DNA of 64,000 nucleotides from Tsuneonella flava (GTDB lineage Bacteria > Pseudomonadota > Alphaproteobacteria > Sphingomonadales > Sphingomonadaceae). Below are positions 8,511-16,526 of this stretch, piece by piece. The stretch covers positions 1 to 64,000 of the forward strand of contig NZ_PHSO01000001.1 in the NCBI RefSeq assembly GCF_002870965.1, written 5' to 3'. The number at the start of each line of letters is the position of its first letter. The first letter of the stretch is position 1. The notes under the pieces are model-generated. The model was not told where the DNA came from and did not search any database. It saw only the letters and a program-made list of their open reading frames with translations. The position numbers and the translations under genes are program-made.

Positions 8511-9012
8511 GCGCCATCCCCCGCGACTAAATAAGGATCAATTTGGACGATTCAATTAGCCGCTACCTAGTCACTTCGCAAATGGACCCAAATAGCAGTC
8601 GTTCTTGTTTCCGCAGCCCCGCAGAACGAAAGGATTTCAGAAAAATCTTGGCAATGGCGCCGACCTATGTCGGGCTCGAGCGCGCCATTCGTTACTCCTT
8701 GCTGCGTTTCGCGCTAGCTAGGGGCTTGATAACTGAATGAAGGGCGGTTCGTATCCGTCCGTGGCTTTGGCGGCCGAGCAATTGGTTCGACTGAAGGTCT
8801 GCTCTTATGATTATCGCGCCCGATAGCGGACAGTCCGCTCCCGGCCCAGTTATGGCCCTTCATCTCACAGCTGGTCGCCCGTCAAAGCTGTAGTGGGATT
8901 GAGTTGGGTCCGAGCAATTTTCTTGCCCAAAGCGACCCAAACAGGACCCAAAGTGCATGACCAGCCCAACAGCCGTTCCGCTTAATTCACTCGATTTGCC
9001 TGCTGGAAGTGG
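8511..9012. other. Intergenic stretch between the CBASS operon and tRNA-Thr; holds the CBASS promoter region
   Basis: About 500 bases without a supported gene separate the capV start from the 3' end of tRNA-Thr. The operon promoter must lie near the left end. The right part carries several copies of a GACCCAAA-type word (listed separately) and a GCGGACAGTCCGC palindrome near 8827. A 65-codon plus-strand ORF here lacks a ribosome binding site and any family. No integrase remnant can be recognised. Confidence 0.5.
8904..8952. repeat. Cluster of GACCCAA(A) repeats beside the tRNA-Thr 3' end
   Basis: GACCCAAA occurs at 8934-8941 and again at 8945-8952, eleven bases apart, and its inverse TTGGGTC at 8904-8910; a further copy lies at 8585-8592. 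Short words repeated one helical turn apart beside a tRNA 3' end are typical of integrase arm-type binding sites, so this may be the remains of an attachment region. That reading is inference. Confidence 0.35.
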
Positions 9013-9088
9013 TGGTGCCGCTTACGTGACTCGAACACGTGACCCCATCATTACGAATGATGTGCTCTACCAACTGAGCTAAAGCGGC
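9013..9088 (-). tRNA. tRNA-Thr (anticodon CGT)
   Basis: The minus strand folds as a cloverleaf: acceptor stem GCCGCTT/AAGCGGC, D-arm AGCTCAGTTGGTAGAGC, anticodon stem CATCA/TGATG around the loop TTCGTAA (anticodon CGT, codon ACG), T-arm with GTTCGAGTC, and an encoded CCA end. Its 3' end faces the CBASS island, a common integration side. Confidence 0.95.
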
Positions 9089-9150
9089 ACAGGGTCCGCC
9101 CCATAGTAGGGAGGAATATGCGCTGCAACGGAATTTGCCGTTACAGGAAA

Positions 9151-9224
9151 TGGAGGCCCGAGCCGGAATCGAACCGGCGTATACGGATTTGCAGTCCGCT
9201 GCGTCACCACTCCGCCATCGGGCC
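9151..9224 (-). tRNA. tRNA-Cys (anticodon GCA)
   Basis: The minus strand gives acceptor stem GGCCCGA/TCGGGCC, discriminator T, encoded CCA, an anticodon loop CTGCAAA (anticodon GCA) and the T-loop GTTCGATTC. It lies 62 bases upstream of tRNA-Thr on the same strand, so the pair is probably co-transcribed. Confidence 0.95.
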
Positions 9225-9351
9225 TCGCGCCCCTTGCTCTCGCAGGGGAAGCGGCCCCCTAGCGCCTCATGCGCTGCAAGGCAATCGCTTGTCTGCACTT
9301 CCTGCTCTTCGGACTGGCGCTTTATCTCAGATTCAGTATTGAATCGAAACT

Positions 9352-10131
9352 ATGAGCTTCAAGAATCTGATAGACGCCATCGCTGTCGATCACTCCGTCG
9401 TTATTCTCCCGGACGCCGATCAGTGGATGCAGGGCAGAACGTTGTTTGGCGGCGCATCGGCTGCACTCGCGCTGGCTGCAGCGCGGAAGGCGTTGCCAGA
9501 TTTGCCGCCATTTCGCGCCGCGCAAGTCGGGTTTGTAGCGCCAGTCGGTGCAGAGATGTCATTTCAGGTAGAAATCGTACGCGCCGGGCGAAATGTCACA
9601 CAGGTTCGCAGCGATATTTTGTGTTCAGGGTCGCTGGCGTTCACATCACTGATGCTGTTCGGTGAGGAACGGGATGCCAACGCCTTGCATCCCGCACGCA
9701 GAGCAGAACCCTGGCCTGGCCCACCGGAAGAGGCAGAGCCGCTCGTCAATTCCGTAGGGCCAGCGTTTTTTGTCAACAATCTGGAGATTCGCCGCGCGCA
9801 GGATCAACGCGGACCGGGCGAACCAATCGTGCGGCGCTGGGTCCGGCTGAAGGATCGCAGCGGGCTTGATGCAGTTACGGAGGCAATCGTTCTTGGCGAT
9901 GCACTGCCTCCCGGTTCGATGAGAGCGATGCAGCGTCAGGGCCCGCTCAGCTCAATCAACTGGAGCTTCAACCTGCTCAATCCCGCAGCGACAACCCGCG
10001 ATGGCTGGTATCTTGCGGAAACAGCAAGCGATCATGCCGATCACGGTTATTCGAGTGAGCGGTTGCGCCTGTGGAATGCCGATGGCGAACAGATACTTGC
10101 GGGGATGCAGGCGGCAGCGATCTTCGGATAA
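9352..10131 (+). CDS. Acyl-CoA thioesterase family protein (double hot-dog)
   Basis: The 259-residue protein resembles TesB-like thioesterase-family proteins. The N-terminal hot-dog has FGGASAALALAAA followed by beta strands, and the C-terminal half contains SSINWSFNLLNP and DGWYLAETASDHADHGYSSER, as in the second hot-dog of this family, and ends with QAAAIFG. It should hydrolyse acyl-CoA thioesters; chain length is unknown. It converges with a crotonase-family gene, so the pair may serve fatty acid or CoA-ester metabolism, but they are not one operon. Confidence 0.8.
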   Translation: MSFKNLIDAIAVDHSVVILPDADQWMQGRTLFGGASAALALAAARKALPDLPPFRAAQVGFVAPVGAEMSFQVEIVRAGRNVTQVRSDILCSGSLAFTSLMLFGEERDANALHPARRAEPWPGPPEEAEPLVNSVGPAFFVNNLEIRRAQDQRGPGEPIVRRWVRLKDRSGLDAVTEAIVLGDALPPGSMRAMQRQGPLSSINWSFNLLNPAATTRDGWYLAETASDHADHGYSSERLRLWNADGEQILAGMQAAAIFG

Positions 10132-10177
10132 AAGCGCGCCTGCCCGATCAGATGGGAACTGGGCATGGCGCTACCCC

Positions 10178-10990
10178 TCAAACGTCTTCGTAGCTGGCGC
10201 GCCTCTTCTCCATTCCCGCCATAACTGCCTCGATCTGATTTTTGGAACGCATCAATGGGTGTTGTTCGAGGCTTTCGTCCATCAGCAGGCTGTCTGTCGA
10301 TTTGTCCGGCATGGCATTGGCAATTCGCTTCGCCGCACGGATCGCATGGGGGCTGCGATCGGCAATTGTGCGCGCGATGGCGAATGCACGCGCCAGCGGG
10401 TCGGTGTCGATATGCGTGGCCAGCCCCAGTTCCAACGCCTCCGCACCGGTAAACTCGCAATTGGTATAAATCAGTTCGCGCAGCACATCGTCGCGCACCA
10501 GACCGCGCCACAGGGCATATCCGGCCATATCCGGCACCAGACCCCATTTCATCTCCATAATCGCCATCCGGGTGTCTGGCGCGACGATGCGGATGTCGGC
10601 CCCACTGGCAATCTGCAATCCGCCACCGAAGCAAACGCCATGCACTGCCGCGACAACCGGTACGGCAAGTTTGCGCCACTGCATGGCAACCTGCTGAAAC
10701 TTGTTGGCATTGCCAAACGTGCGTTCGGTCAGCGGCGGTTCGCCTGTACGAGAGTGGGAAAAGCTGGTGAGATCGAGCCCCGCGCAGAACGCGCGCCCTT
10801 CCCCGGATAAAACAACCGCGCGCAATCCCTTAGCATCATGCAGCGCACTACCGGCAGCGATGATCTGTTCGAACATATCTGGATCGAGCGCATTCATCTT
10901 GTCCGCGCGGATCAGCCGAACATGCGCCACGCCATCGGCATCCAGAGTAACCGCTACCCGGTCGTTTTCACGAAATTGCATGACGGTCAT
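10178..10990 (-). CDS. Crotonase / enoyl-CoA hydratase family protein
   Basis: The protein has 270 residues, the usual length of the crotonase superfamily. The oxyanion-hole motif RAFCAGLDLTSF and the second motif VHGVCFGGGLQIASGADIRI are clear, and the C-terminal region AKRIANAMPDKSTDSLLMDESL fits the family. The exact reaction (hydratase, isomerase or hydrolase) cannot be fixed. A start at 10990 gives MTVMQFRENDRVAVTLD, matching the normal first beta strand. Confidence 0.88.
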   Translation of the reverse strand: MTVMQFRENDRVAVTLDADGVAHVRLIRADKMNALDPDMFEQIIAAGSALHDAKGLRAVVLSGEGRAFCAGLDLTSFSHSRTGEPPLTERTFGNANKFQQVAMQWRKLAVPVVAAVHGVCFGGGLQIASGADIRIVAPDTRMAIMEMKWGLVPDMAGYALWRGLVRDDVLRELIYTNCEFTGAEALELGLATHIDTDPLARAFAIARTIADRSPHAIRAAKRIANAMPDKSTDSLLMDESLEQHPLMRSKNQIEAVMAGMEKRRASYEDV

Positions 10991-11065
10991 CCTGTGCTGC
11001 GCCTTGCCAGTTCGGAGGAACCTCGCGCATGGCGGCAGCCAAGTCCAGTAGCAAACTGCAATTGG

Positions 11066-11695
11066 TCAGATACACCCCGCCAAACGCATACTCAAAACGC
11101 GCGTTCTGGTGACAATCAAATGGTCGATCAGCGTTATTTCAAGAGGTTGGCACACAGCCTCCAGTCGCCGGGTTTCCACGATATCGACTTCGCTTGGATA
11201 GCATTCGCCTGACGGATGATTATGGGCCAGCAACAGACCGGATGCCTCCAAAGCGAGTGCACGGGCGATCAGCGGCCGGGTTCGGGCAACGATCTGGCCC
11301 CTGCTCCCCTCTGCAATCAGCGCATCCCCCAGATATCCTTGCTGATGATCGCAGAATACCACGAACAGCCGCTCGTCCGTCTGGCCACCGATGCTTGCCC
11401 GCAAATGCTGGTGCAGCACAGGGTCGGCCGCATCGATCCTGCTCGATATCAGACGCTCTCGATATGCACTGTCGACCAGTTGTCGGGCGGCGGCAATCGC
11501 CCGACATGCCTCATCGTAGCCACCCGCCACTTCACGTAGCTGAGACGAACTGGCCGATAGAATCCGCTCCAGCGAACCGAAGCCCGCAATCAGCCGTTCG
11601 GCCAGTTGGATGGAATCGTCGCCCGCAAACGGCTCGAAGAGTTCCGCCACGCGCGATATGTCCCGTATTTGCGAACGCGGCGGTGATGGTTCCAT
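11066..11695 (-). CDS. RadC-like JAB-domain protein
   Basis: This 209-residue protein has a helix-hairpin-helix-like N terminus (about 25-70) and a C-terminal MPN+/JAB domain with HNHPSGECYPSEVD, i.e. His158, His160, Ser168 and Asp171 in metal-binding spacing. RadC-family proteins are widespread and of unsettled function; a role in DNA repair was long assumed and is doubtful. The start at 11695 begins MEPSPPRSQIRDISRV and lies about 106 bases inside the upstream membrane-protein gene, an unusually long overlap. It is last in a likely four-gene operon that starts with a membrane-tethered LuxR-type protein. Confidence 0.82.
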   Translation of the reverse strand: MEPSPPRSQIRDISRVAELFEPFAGDDSIQLAERLIAGFGSLERILSASSSQLREVAGGYDEACRAIAAARQLVDSAYRERLISSRIDAADPVLHQHLRASIGGQTDERLFVVFCDHQQGYLGDALIAEGSRGQIVARTRPLIARALALEASGLLLAHNHPSGECYPSEVDIVETRRLEAVCQPLEITLIDHLIVTRTRVLSMRLAGCI

Positions 11696-12102
11696 ATGCC
11701 CAGAGCCAGAATGACGATCTGACAATATGATGGCCCCACATAGAGCACCACATAAGCCAGTGCGGCCGTCCCCTGCGCCAGATCTTTCGCCAGGTGAGCA
11801 GTTGCTGCCAGCACCTGAAACGCCGCAAACCACAGCGGATACACCCGATTGGCCGTCAGAGCGACCGCCACCGAAACGATCAGCGCGACCCCATCGAGTA
11901 TCGCATTGGCCGTATCGAGTTGAGAAAGATCGCTCCACTGACCAAGAAACCAGTTCGCTATCGGGAATGCGATTGAAAACCAGAGCAGGACTCCGGCCAA
12001 CACGCGTTCAGGCCCGCCTCCATATCGCCACGCCGCAATGGCGAGAATGGCGAACAGGCCGAACTGGAACCAATATCTGAATTCACCGGAAGCAAACCAC
12101 AC
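11590..12102 (-). CDS. Multi-pass membrane protein, unknown function
   Basis: The 170-residue protein has about five hydrophobic helices (near residues 10-27, 33-50, 69-85, 88-103 and 110-128) and a basic tail, RRVRKYGTYRAWRNSSSRLR. I recognise no family. The last 35 residues are encoded in the overlap with the RadC-like gene, so the native stop may be correct but the tail looks unconstrained. It sits 19 bases downstream of the 112-aa gene in the same direction. Confidence 0.6.
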   Translation of the reverse strand: MWFASGEFRYWFQFGLFAILAIAAWRYGGGPERVLAGVLLWFSIAFPIANWFLGQWSDLSQLDTANAILDGVALIVSVAVALTANRVYPLWFAAFQVLAATAHLAKDLAQGTAALAYVVLYVGPSYCQIVILALGIWNHHRRVRKYGTYRAWRNSSSRLRATIPSNWPNG

Positions 12103-12121
12103 CTCTCCTCACTATATCGAG

Positions 12122-12460
12122 TCAGGATGCAACGGAAGCGCGGATGTCAGTGGCGATCGCATGGGCTTCGATCGGGGTATCAAGGCTGCCATCGCTACCC
12201 ATCTTCTCCCGCGCGACTTTGCTCAGTTCATCGTGGACCCGTAGGAGATTGGTCGACAGCGACAGAGCCTGCTGTTCGGCATGGATCAAACGCATCAGTG
12301 CGCGCTGCCCGGTATCGACCTCGGTATCGGAACGAAGCCGGGCGAGAATCATGGCCTGCTTGAGGCGAGCACAGGCAACCATCGCTTCATCGCTGACGGC
12401 TTCCGCTTCGCGCATCAGTTTGCGGATATTAAGCGCCTCATCATGCGTTTTGTCAGTCAT
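12122..12460 (-). CDS. Hypothetical helical protein (112 aa)
   Basis: The protein is charged and predicted almost wholly helical (MTDKTHDEALNIRKLMREAEAVSDEAMVACARLKQAM, later LMRLIHAEQQALSLSTNLLRVHDELSKV), with no membrane segment. It may be a coiled-coil partner of a neighbouring protein. The gene starts 32 bases after the LuxR-type gene and precedes the membrane-protein gene. No family is recognised. Confidence 0.6.
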   Translation of the reverse strand: MTDKTHDEALNIRKLMREAEAVSDEAMVACARLKQAMILARLRSDTEVDTGQRALMRLIHAEQQALSLSTNLLRVHDELSKVAREKMGSDGSLDTPIEAHAIATDIRASVAS

Positions 12461-12492
12461 TTATAACTCCAGCGGAAAGCATCCGCTGAAGC

Positions 12493-13080
12493 TCAGTCAG
12501 CCGATGCCGAAACTTTCGACGGAGTGACCACAATCCCCTTCAACGCCTCGCTCAAAGAGAGAGTTGCCGTCACCATCAAGACCACTGCGGCGACGATACC
12601 GAATGCGATTCCGATGATGACGGCGAGGCGTATCAAGACAGCATTGTCGCCATCCAGCACCCCGGGCACTACCTGCGGTTCCTCATACTTCTTCCACGGC
12701 GCCTCGATCGCAATTGGCGCTGCATCGGAAAGAACGAATTCCCCAGGTGCGACCCGGCTTCCTTGATCGAGTCCATCATCGCTTTTCGGAACCTGAGAAT
12801 TTCTCCATGCAGAATTTCTGCAGGGTTGATCCGACAGCAAATTCGTTTGATTGCTGGCACTTACGGCTGTGCGCGAAGCCTCACCCCGCCATGCTTCCAC
12901 CAGTTCGCCAAGGCTGGCGACACCGTAGATTTCCTTCAATGCGCGGACATGCTGGTTAACCCGCGATTCGGAAATCCCCAGCTCAGCCGCCACCGCCTTG
13001 AGCGGCAGGCGCCGATCAATGCCTTCCAGAACAGCGATCTGCCGTTCGGTCAGTTGGGGTTTATCCTCGTCAGCCATCAT
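12493..13080 (-). CDS. Membrane-tethered LuxR-type HTH protein
   Basis: The 195-residue protein has an N-terminal LuxR/GerE helix-turn-helix (about 8-65: LTERQIAVLEGIDRRLPLKA, then AAELGISESRVNQHVRALKE), a long polar linker (about 66-140) and a single hydrophobic helix near the C terminus (about 148-172) followed by a short tail. It has no receiver or autoinducer domain. This layout suggests a DNA-binding domain held at the membrane, perhaps released or controlled there; that is inference. The start is one of two adjacent ATGs (13080 or 13077); a longer form from 13089 is also possible. Confidence 0.75.
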   Translation of the reverse strand: MMADEDKPQLTERQIAVLEGIDRRLPLKAVAAELGISESRVNQHVRALKEIYGVASLGELVEAWRGEASRTAVSASNQTNLLSDQPCRNSAWRNSQVPKSDDGLDQGSRVAPGEFVLSDAAPIAIEAPWKKYEEPQVVPGVLDGDNAVLIRLAVIIGIAFGIVAAVVLMVTATLSLSEALKGIVVTPSKVSASAD

Positions 13081-13171
13081 ACTTCGCATCGTCACCGAGG
13101 CCCAGTATAGGTGTCGAGCACGCACACGGCAAACGTCCCGCAAATCGCTTCACGGAACGTTGCCCTGCACA

Positions 13172-14371
13172 TTACGCAGCCGAGCTGTTGATCCCAAGCG
13201 ACTGGAAATACCGCTTCACATTGCGCGCCGCCTGGCGGAGCCGCTGTTCGTTCTCGACCATCGCGATGCGAACATAGCCCTCGCCATCTTCGCCATACCC
13301 GACACCGGGGGCCACCGCGACTTCGGCATGGGTCAGCAACTGTTTGGAAAACTCCAGGCTTCCCATGTCTTTAACGGCAGGCGGCAGAGGTGCCCACGCG
13401 AACATGCTGGCGGGCGGCGGCGGGATATCCCACCCTGCCCGGCCGAACGCCTCCACCATGACATCGCGCCGTTTATGATAGAGCTGGCGGTTCTTCTCCA
13501 CGATGTCCTGCGGGCCGTTGAGAGCGGCACAGGCCGCTGCCTGAATCGGCGTGAAGGCACCGTAATCCAAGTAAGATTTCACCCGCGTCATCGCGGCGAT
13601 CAGATTGCGATTGCCAACGGCGAAACCCATGCGCCAGCCCGCCATCGAATAGGTTTTGGAGAGCGAAGTGAACTCCACCGCGACATCCTTCGCCCCTTTG
13701 ACCTGCATGATCGAAGGGGTTGGATTCCCATCATAATATAGCTCGGAATAGGCGAGGTCCGACAGGATCCAGACCTTGTTTTCCTTCGCCCAGGCAACCA
13801 GCCGTTCGTAAAAAGCAAGGTCGACTACCTCGGCTGTCGGATTGGAGGGATAGTTCACCACCAGCACGCTGGGCCGCGGCACGGTGAAGTGCATCGCCTT
13901 GTCCAGACTGCGCCAATAGTGTTCGTCGGGCGTCGTCGGGACCGAGCGGATCGTCGCGCCTGCGATAATAAACCCAAATGTATGAATGGGATAGCTTGGG
14001 TTCGGCGCCAGCACCACATCGCCCGGTGCGGTGATCGCGGTGGCGAGGCTGGCCAGCCCTTCCTTCGACCCCATCGTCACCACGACTTCGGTTTCGGAGT
14101 CGAGTTCGACGCCGAAACGATTGCCGTAATAATTGGCCTGAGCGCGGCGGAGGCCGGGTATTCCCTTCGACTGGGAATAGCCGTGCGCGTCGGGCTTTTT
14201 CGCCACTTCGCACAGTTTATCAATCACATGCTGGGGCGGCGGCAAGTCGGGATTGCCCATGCCGAGGTCGATAATATCCTTGCCCGCCGCTCGCGCGGCC
14301 GCTCGCATCCCGTTCACTTCGGCGATGACATAAGGCGGCAGTCGCTTGATGCGGTAGAATTCGTCGTCCAT
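13172..14371 (-). CDS. alaC: Alanine transaminase, AlaC-type class I aminotransferase
   Basis: The 399-residue protein aligns by eye with E. coli AlaC along its whole length: RIKRLPPYVIAEVN at the N terminus, HGYSQSKGIPGLRRA, PNPSYPIHTFGFIIAGA, NYPSNPTAEVV, the PLP lysine Lys239 in SLSKTYSMAGWRMGF, and SYLDYGAFTPIQ. AlaC makes alanine from pyruvate and glutamate. The start MDDEFYRIKR (14371) matches the family; the 13-codon extension upstream does not. Related LL-diaminopimelate aminotransferases are the main alternative. Confidence 0.88.
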   Translation of the reverse strand: MDDEFYRIKRLPPYVIAEVNGMRAAARAAGKDIIDLGMGNPDLPPPQHVIDKLCEVAKKPDAHGYSQSKGIPGLRRAQANYYGNRFGVELDSETEVVVTMGSKEGLASLATAITAPGDVVLAPNPSYPIHTFGFIIAGATIRSVPTTPDEHYWRSLDKAMHFTVPRPSVLVVNYPSNPTAEVVDLAFYERLVAWAKENKVWILSDLAYSELYYDGNPTPSIMQVKGAKDVAVEFTSLSKTYSMAGWRMGFAVGNRNLIAAMTRVKSYLDYGAFTPIQAAACAALNGPQDIVEKNRQLYHKRRDVMVEAFGRAGWDIPPPPASMFAWAPLPPAVKDMGSLEFSKQLLTHAEVAVAPGVGYGEDGEGYVRIAMVENEQRLRQAARNVKRYFQSLGINSSAA

Positions 14372-14513
14372 CTTTCCCTGGCTTGGTTCGAGGCCGTGGC
14401 ACTGCGCCACCGGCTGTTTAAGGCCTTAGGGGATATTTCGTTTCCGCGAAACAGCAGATCATGCCAAGATTGTTGCGCCCGATGCAGGCCAAAGTGCAGG
14501 AGCGAGAGAGACG

Positions 14514-16391
14514 ATGCCGGAAGACACCCCCAGCCCCAGCGCCCAGTTCGCCGCTCTGATGGACGCGCAAGGCGAAGCGATGCGTGAGTTCTGGAGCCAG
14601 TTTGACACCATCTTTGACACTAAAAGTGCGCCGCAACCCATTCAAAACTGGAATGAAATGTCCGAGTGGACCGACAATGCCCGGCATATTCACGCAATGT
14701 GGCTGGAATTTATAGCGGAGAAGACGGACAACACCGGTGCTTTCACCTCTCCGCTCGATCCGGCGCAGTTCATGATGCTTTCGCAAGGCTGGACCAAGGC
14801 CGCGCCGTTCGATTCCAGGGCCGCGCAAAAGTTCGCGGAAGACAGCCTGAAGCTGTGGCAAAGTGTGCTGGGTCTGAATGCCACCGATGATGCAGAGGCC
14901 AGCGCGGCGGAGCTTCCGCGCAAGGATCGCCGGTTTAACGATCCGGCATGGCGCAACCATCCGGCCTATGCCCTGCTGCACCAGACCTATCTGATGCTGT
15001 CGGACTATTTCGTGTCGACCGCCGAGCATGTCGAAGGGGTCGATGCGGAAAAGCAGGAGCAACTGGCCTTCGCGACGAAGGCGCTGGCCGATGCGATGAG
15101 CCCGGACAATTTCCTGCTGACCAATCCCGTGGTTCTGCAACGCACGATCGAATCGAAGGGGGAGAACCTCGTTCGCGGGATGCGCCATCTGATCGACGAT
15201 CTGAAGCGCGGCCAGCTGACTCACACCGATTCAAACGCGTTTCGACTGGGCGAGAATATAGCCACCACTCCGGGCAAAGTGGTGTTCGAAACACCGATGT
15301 ACCAGTTGATCCAGTACACCCCCACGACGGACACTGTGCTGGATGTGCCGCTGGTGATTTTCCCGCCGTGGATCAACCGGTTCTATATCCTCGACCTGAC
15401 TCCGAAGAAGAGCTTCATCAAATGGGCGCTGGATCAGGGGATCAGTGTTTTCGTGGTCAGCTGGAAATCGGCCGATGCATCGATGAAAGATGTGGTGTGG
15501 GACGATTACATCCGCAGCCAGATCGAAGCGATCGACCATATTCGCCAAAGGCTGGATGTGCCCGCTGTCCACGCAATCGGCTATTGCGTTGCCGGCACCA
15601 CGCTGGCGGCGACGCTGGCGATCCTCGCCCGCCGCGGCGAAGCGGACAAAGTGAAGAGCGCCACGTTCTTCACCGCACAGGTCGATTTCGAAAAGGCGGG
15701 CGAACTGAAAAGCTTTATCGACGACAGCCAGCTCGAAATGATCGGCCAGCTATCGCCTGAGGGGTATCTCGACGGGCGCTATCTGGCGGCGACGTTCAAC
15801 CTGCTGCGCGGCCGCGATCTGATCTGGAACTATGTCGTCAACAATTACCTGCTGGGCGAGGAATATCCGGCATTCGACCTGCTCCACTGGAATGGCGACG
15901 TCACCAATCTGCCGGCCCGGTGGCACCACGAATATCTGCGCGATCTCTATCGCGACAACAAGATGGTGGTGCCCGATGCGCTGGAGGCGGATGGCACCCC
16001 GATCGATCTGACCCGCATCGAAACCCCGGTCTATATTCAGGCCGGTCGCGAAGACCACATCGCCCCGGCGGAAAGCGTCTGGCGCATAACCCGCCATGTG
16101 AAGGGCGATGCGGTGTTCCTGCTCGCCGGGTCGGGCCATATCGCCGGGGTGGTCAACCCGCCCGCCGCTAACAAGTACCAGTACTGGATCGGCGACAGCG
16201 CGGCCCCGACCCTCGAAAAATTTATCGAAGGGGCGCAGGAACATCCGGGGAGCTGGTGGCCGCACTGGCTGGGGTGGTTGCAGGAACAGGATGCCACGCA
16301 AGTGGCCGCCAAAGGAAAGCGCATCCCCGGCAAAACCAAAAAAGACCCCGTGATCGAAGACGCCCCCGGCCGCTACGTCAAAACACGCTGA
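14514..16391 (+). CDS. phaC: Class I polyhydroxyalkanoate synthase PhaC
   Basis: The 625-residue protein is a typical class I PHA synthase, which polymerises 3-hydroxyacyl-CoA into storage granules. The lipase-like box GYCVAG holds the nucleophile Cys358; the triad is completed by Asp514 in GREDHIAP and His542 in GSGHIAGV. PPWINRFYILDLTPKKSF and the downstream SWKSADASMKD are family signatures. AGGAGCGAGAGAGACG precedes the ATG. The phasin gene follows 135 bases downstream but has its own promoter and operator. Confidence 0.97.
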   Translation: MPEDTPSPSAQFAALMDAQGEAMREFWSQFDTIFDTKSAPQPIQNWNEMSEWTDNARHIHAMWLEFIAEKTDNTGAFTSPLDPAQFMMLSQGWTKAAPFDSRAAQKFAEDSLKLWQSVLGLNATDDAEASAAELPRKDRRFNDPAWRNHPAYALLHQTYLMLSDYFVSTAEHVEGVDAEKQEQLAFATKALADAMSPDNFLLTNPVVLQRTIESKGENLVRGMRHLIDDLKRGQLTHTDSNAFRLGENIATTPGKVVFETPMYQLIQYTPTTDTVLDVPLVIFPPWINRFYILDLTPKKSFIKWALDQGISVFVVSWKSADASMKDVVWDDYIRSQIEAIDHIRQRLDVPAVHAIGYCVAGTTLAATLAILARRGEADKVKSATFFTAQVDFEKAGELKSFIDDSQLEMIGQLSPEGYLDGRYLAATFNLLRGRDLIWNYVVNNYLLGEEYPAFDLLHWNGDVTNLPARWHHEYLRDLYRDNKMVVPDALEADGTPIDLTRIETPVYIQAGREDHIAPAESVWRITRHVKGDAVFLLAGSGHIAGVVNPPAANKYQYWIGDSAAPTLEKFIEGAQEHPGSWWPHWLGWLQEQDATQVAAKGKRIPGKTKKDPVIEDAPGRYVKTR

Positions 16392-16447
16392 TACCGGCCG
16401 CATATAACTGGCCCCATATAGCCCGTGCGACGAGGCGTTCTCCGCTC

Positions 16448-16512
16448 ATGTTGCACTGCACAAATATTCCTTGACTTCGCGCTTGCGAAGCCTATTTTGT
16501 GCAGTGCAACAT
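16448..16512 (+). promoter_or_regulatory. phaP promoter enclosed by two inverted copies of a probable PhaR operator
   Basis: A 17-base word (core TTGCACTGCACAA) at 16448-16464 is repeated in perfect inverse at 16496-16512. Between and partly inside them lies a sigma-70-like promoter, TTGACT (16471-16476), 16 bases, TATTTT (16493-16498). TGC-rich palindromes of this kind are the known targets of the PHA-responsive repressor PhaR in other alphaproteobacteria. A bound repressor would cover the -10 region and start site. AGGAG follows at 16514. Confidence 0.75.
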
Positions 16513-16526
16513 AGGAGCGTAAACCG

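Noticed and set aside
8543-8740. 65-codon plus-strand ORF upstream of capV
   Set aside because: It has no ribosome binding site and no recognisable family, and lies where the CBASS promoter should be.
9013-9088. Second copy of the tRNA-Thr 3' end as an attachment site
   Set aside because: I looked for a repeat of the 3' end in the 9 kb to the left and did not see one; it may lie outside the window or be gone.
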